Assembly: GCF_024347355.1 (NCBI RefSeq)
Contig: NZ_AP025465.1
Span: 1,116,001-1,180,000, forward strand
Direction: 5' to 3'
Source: Vibrio chagasii
GTDB taxonomy: Bacteria > Pseudomonadota > Gammaproteobacteria > Enterobacterales > Vibrionaceae
Length of the DNA stretch: 64,000 nt
The notes beneath the pieces are model-generated. The model ran no database searches and was not told the origin of the DNA. It saw only the letters and a program-made list of their open reading frames with translations. A program made the position numbers and the translations under genes. Below are positions 63,531-64,000 of this stretch, in pieces; position 1 is the first letter of the stretch; each line of letters opens with the position of its first letter.

Positions 63531-64000
63531 TTAAGCTTCGATTGTTGTACCAGTGATGATCACTTCTTCTAGTGGTACGTCTTGGTGCATACCCATAGAA
63601 CCAGTGCTAACACCTTTGATCTTGTTTACTACGTCCATGCCTTCTACAACTTCTGCGAATACACAGTAACCCCAACCGTCTAGGCTTTCGCTACGGAAGT
63701 TAAGGAAAGAGTTGTCGTTTACGTTGATGAAGAACTGAGAGCTCGCTGAATGCGGTTCCATAGTACGAGCCATAGCTAGCGTACCAACTTTGTTCGCTAG
63801 GCCGTTATTTGCTTCGTTCTTGATAGTTGCGCGAGTCGCTTTTTCTTTAAGGCCAGAAGTCATACCGCCGCCTTGAATCATGAAACCATCGATAACACGG
63901 TGGAATAGTGTGTTGTCGTAGAAACCGTCACGGCAATACTGTAGGAAGTTTGCGCTTGTTTCTGGTGCTTTTTCTTCGTTTAGTTGAACTTTGATGTCAC
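63531..64000 (-). CDS. ppiB: Peptidyl-prolyl cis-trans isomerase B (cyclophilin), 5' end cut off
   Basis: The frame continues past the window edge; about 155 residues are visible. The upstream part reads [20 protein letters not shown] and [18 protein letters not shown], the cyclophilin core with catalytic Arg in FHRVI. It continues with [18 protein letters not shown] and [17 protein letters not shown]. Cytoplasmic type, lacking any visible signal. About the first nine residues are missing judged by E. coli PpiB. Confidence 0.95.
   Translation of the reverse strand, partial: DIKVQLNEEKAPETSANFLQYCRDGFYDNTLFHRVIDGFMIQGGGMTSGLKEKATRATIKNEANNGLANKVGTLAMARTMEPHSASSQFFINVNDNSFLNFRSESLDGWGYCVFAEVVEGMDVVNKIKGVSTGSMGMHQDVPLEEVIITGTTIEA

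Overview
The window is ordinary chromosomal core DNA of a gamma-proteobacterium, almost certainly a Vibrio. The evidence is the gene content and protein resemblance: a CsiV protein, which is known from Vibrio, beside mfd; the comEC-msbA-lpxK-ycaR-kdsB cluster; a lysine riboswitch before an NhaC-type transporter; and E. coli-like proteins in Vibrio arrangements. A Splendidus-clade species would fit, but I cannot place it to species without a search. I see no rRNA, tRNA, CRISPR array, prophage or defence island.

Layout. 1-9.3 kb: the end of ndh, a GNAT acetyltransferase, the leftward plzB-like/mfd/csiV operon, and lolCDE (lipoprotein export). 9.4-15.9 kb: a DUF2062 gene back to back with comEC (DNA uptake), then msbA-lpxK-ycaR-kdsB (lipid A flipping, lipid A kinase, Kdo activation). 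16.1-21.5 kb: cmk-rpsA with an S1-type autoregulatory leader, then ihfB, lapA-lapB and pyrF. 21.5-29.1 kb: miaE, an intact ISL3-family insertion sequence, an uncharacterised membrane-anchored coiled-coil gene, cysB, a methyltransferase, and the divergent ald/lrp pair. 29.2-36.5 kb: ftsK, lolA, rarA, serS and a ybiI-type zinc-finger gene. 36.6-41.7 kb: divergent bioA/bioBFCD with a recognisable BirA operator. 41.8-46.3 kb: an unannotated 55-residue ORF, htpX, an intact IS50-like IS4-family element, and purB with a PurR box. 46.4-50.7 kb: mnmA-hflD, a small conserved-looking ORF, gsk with a second PurR box, and hns. 51-60.6 kb: a lysine riboswitch with its NhaC-superfamily transporter, then the complete his operon (hisL leader peptide, attenuator, hisGDCBHAFIE). 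60.7-64 kb: ychJ, a degenerate EAL-HDOD gene, lpxH, and ppiB cut by the window end.

How it works together. Several genes build the Gram-negative envelope: lolCDE and lolA, msbA, lpxK, kdsB, lpxH, lapAB and csiV. Two complete biosynthetic blocks (biotin, histidine) each carry their own regulation: repressor operator, leader-peptide attenuator. RNA-level control is rich for a core region: S1 leader, his attenuator, lysine riboswitch.

The most notable structural observation is that both insertion sequences sit inside intrinsic terminators with UNCG-type loops. The ISL3 element duplicated the T-tract and left that terminator intact. The IS50-like element split the htpX terminator in two. I found no convincing undescribed multi-gene system. 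The best candidates for new biology are the terminator-targeted insertions, the 55-residue ORF before htpX, the long inverted repeat between hisC and hisB, and the lpxH start abutting a terminator.
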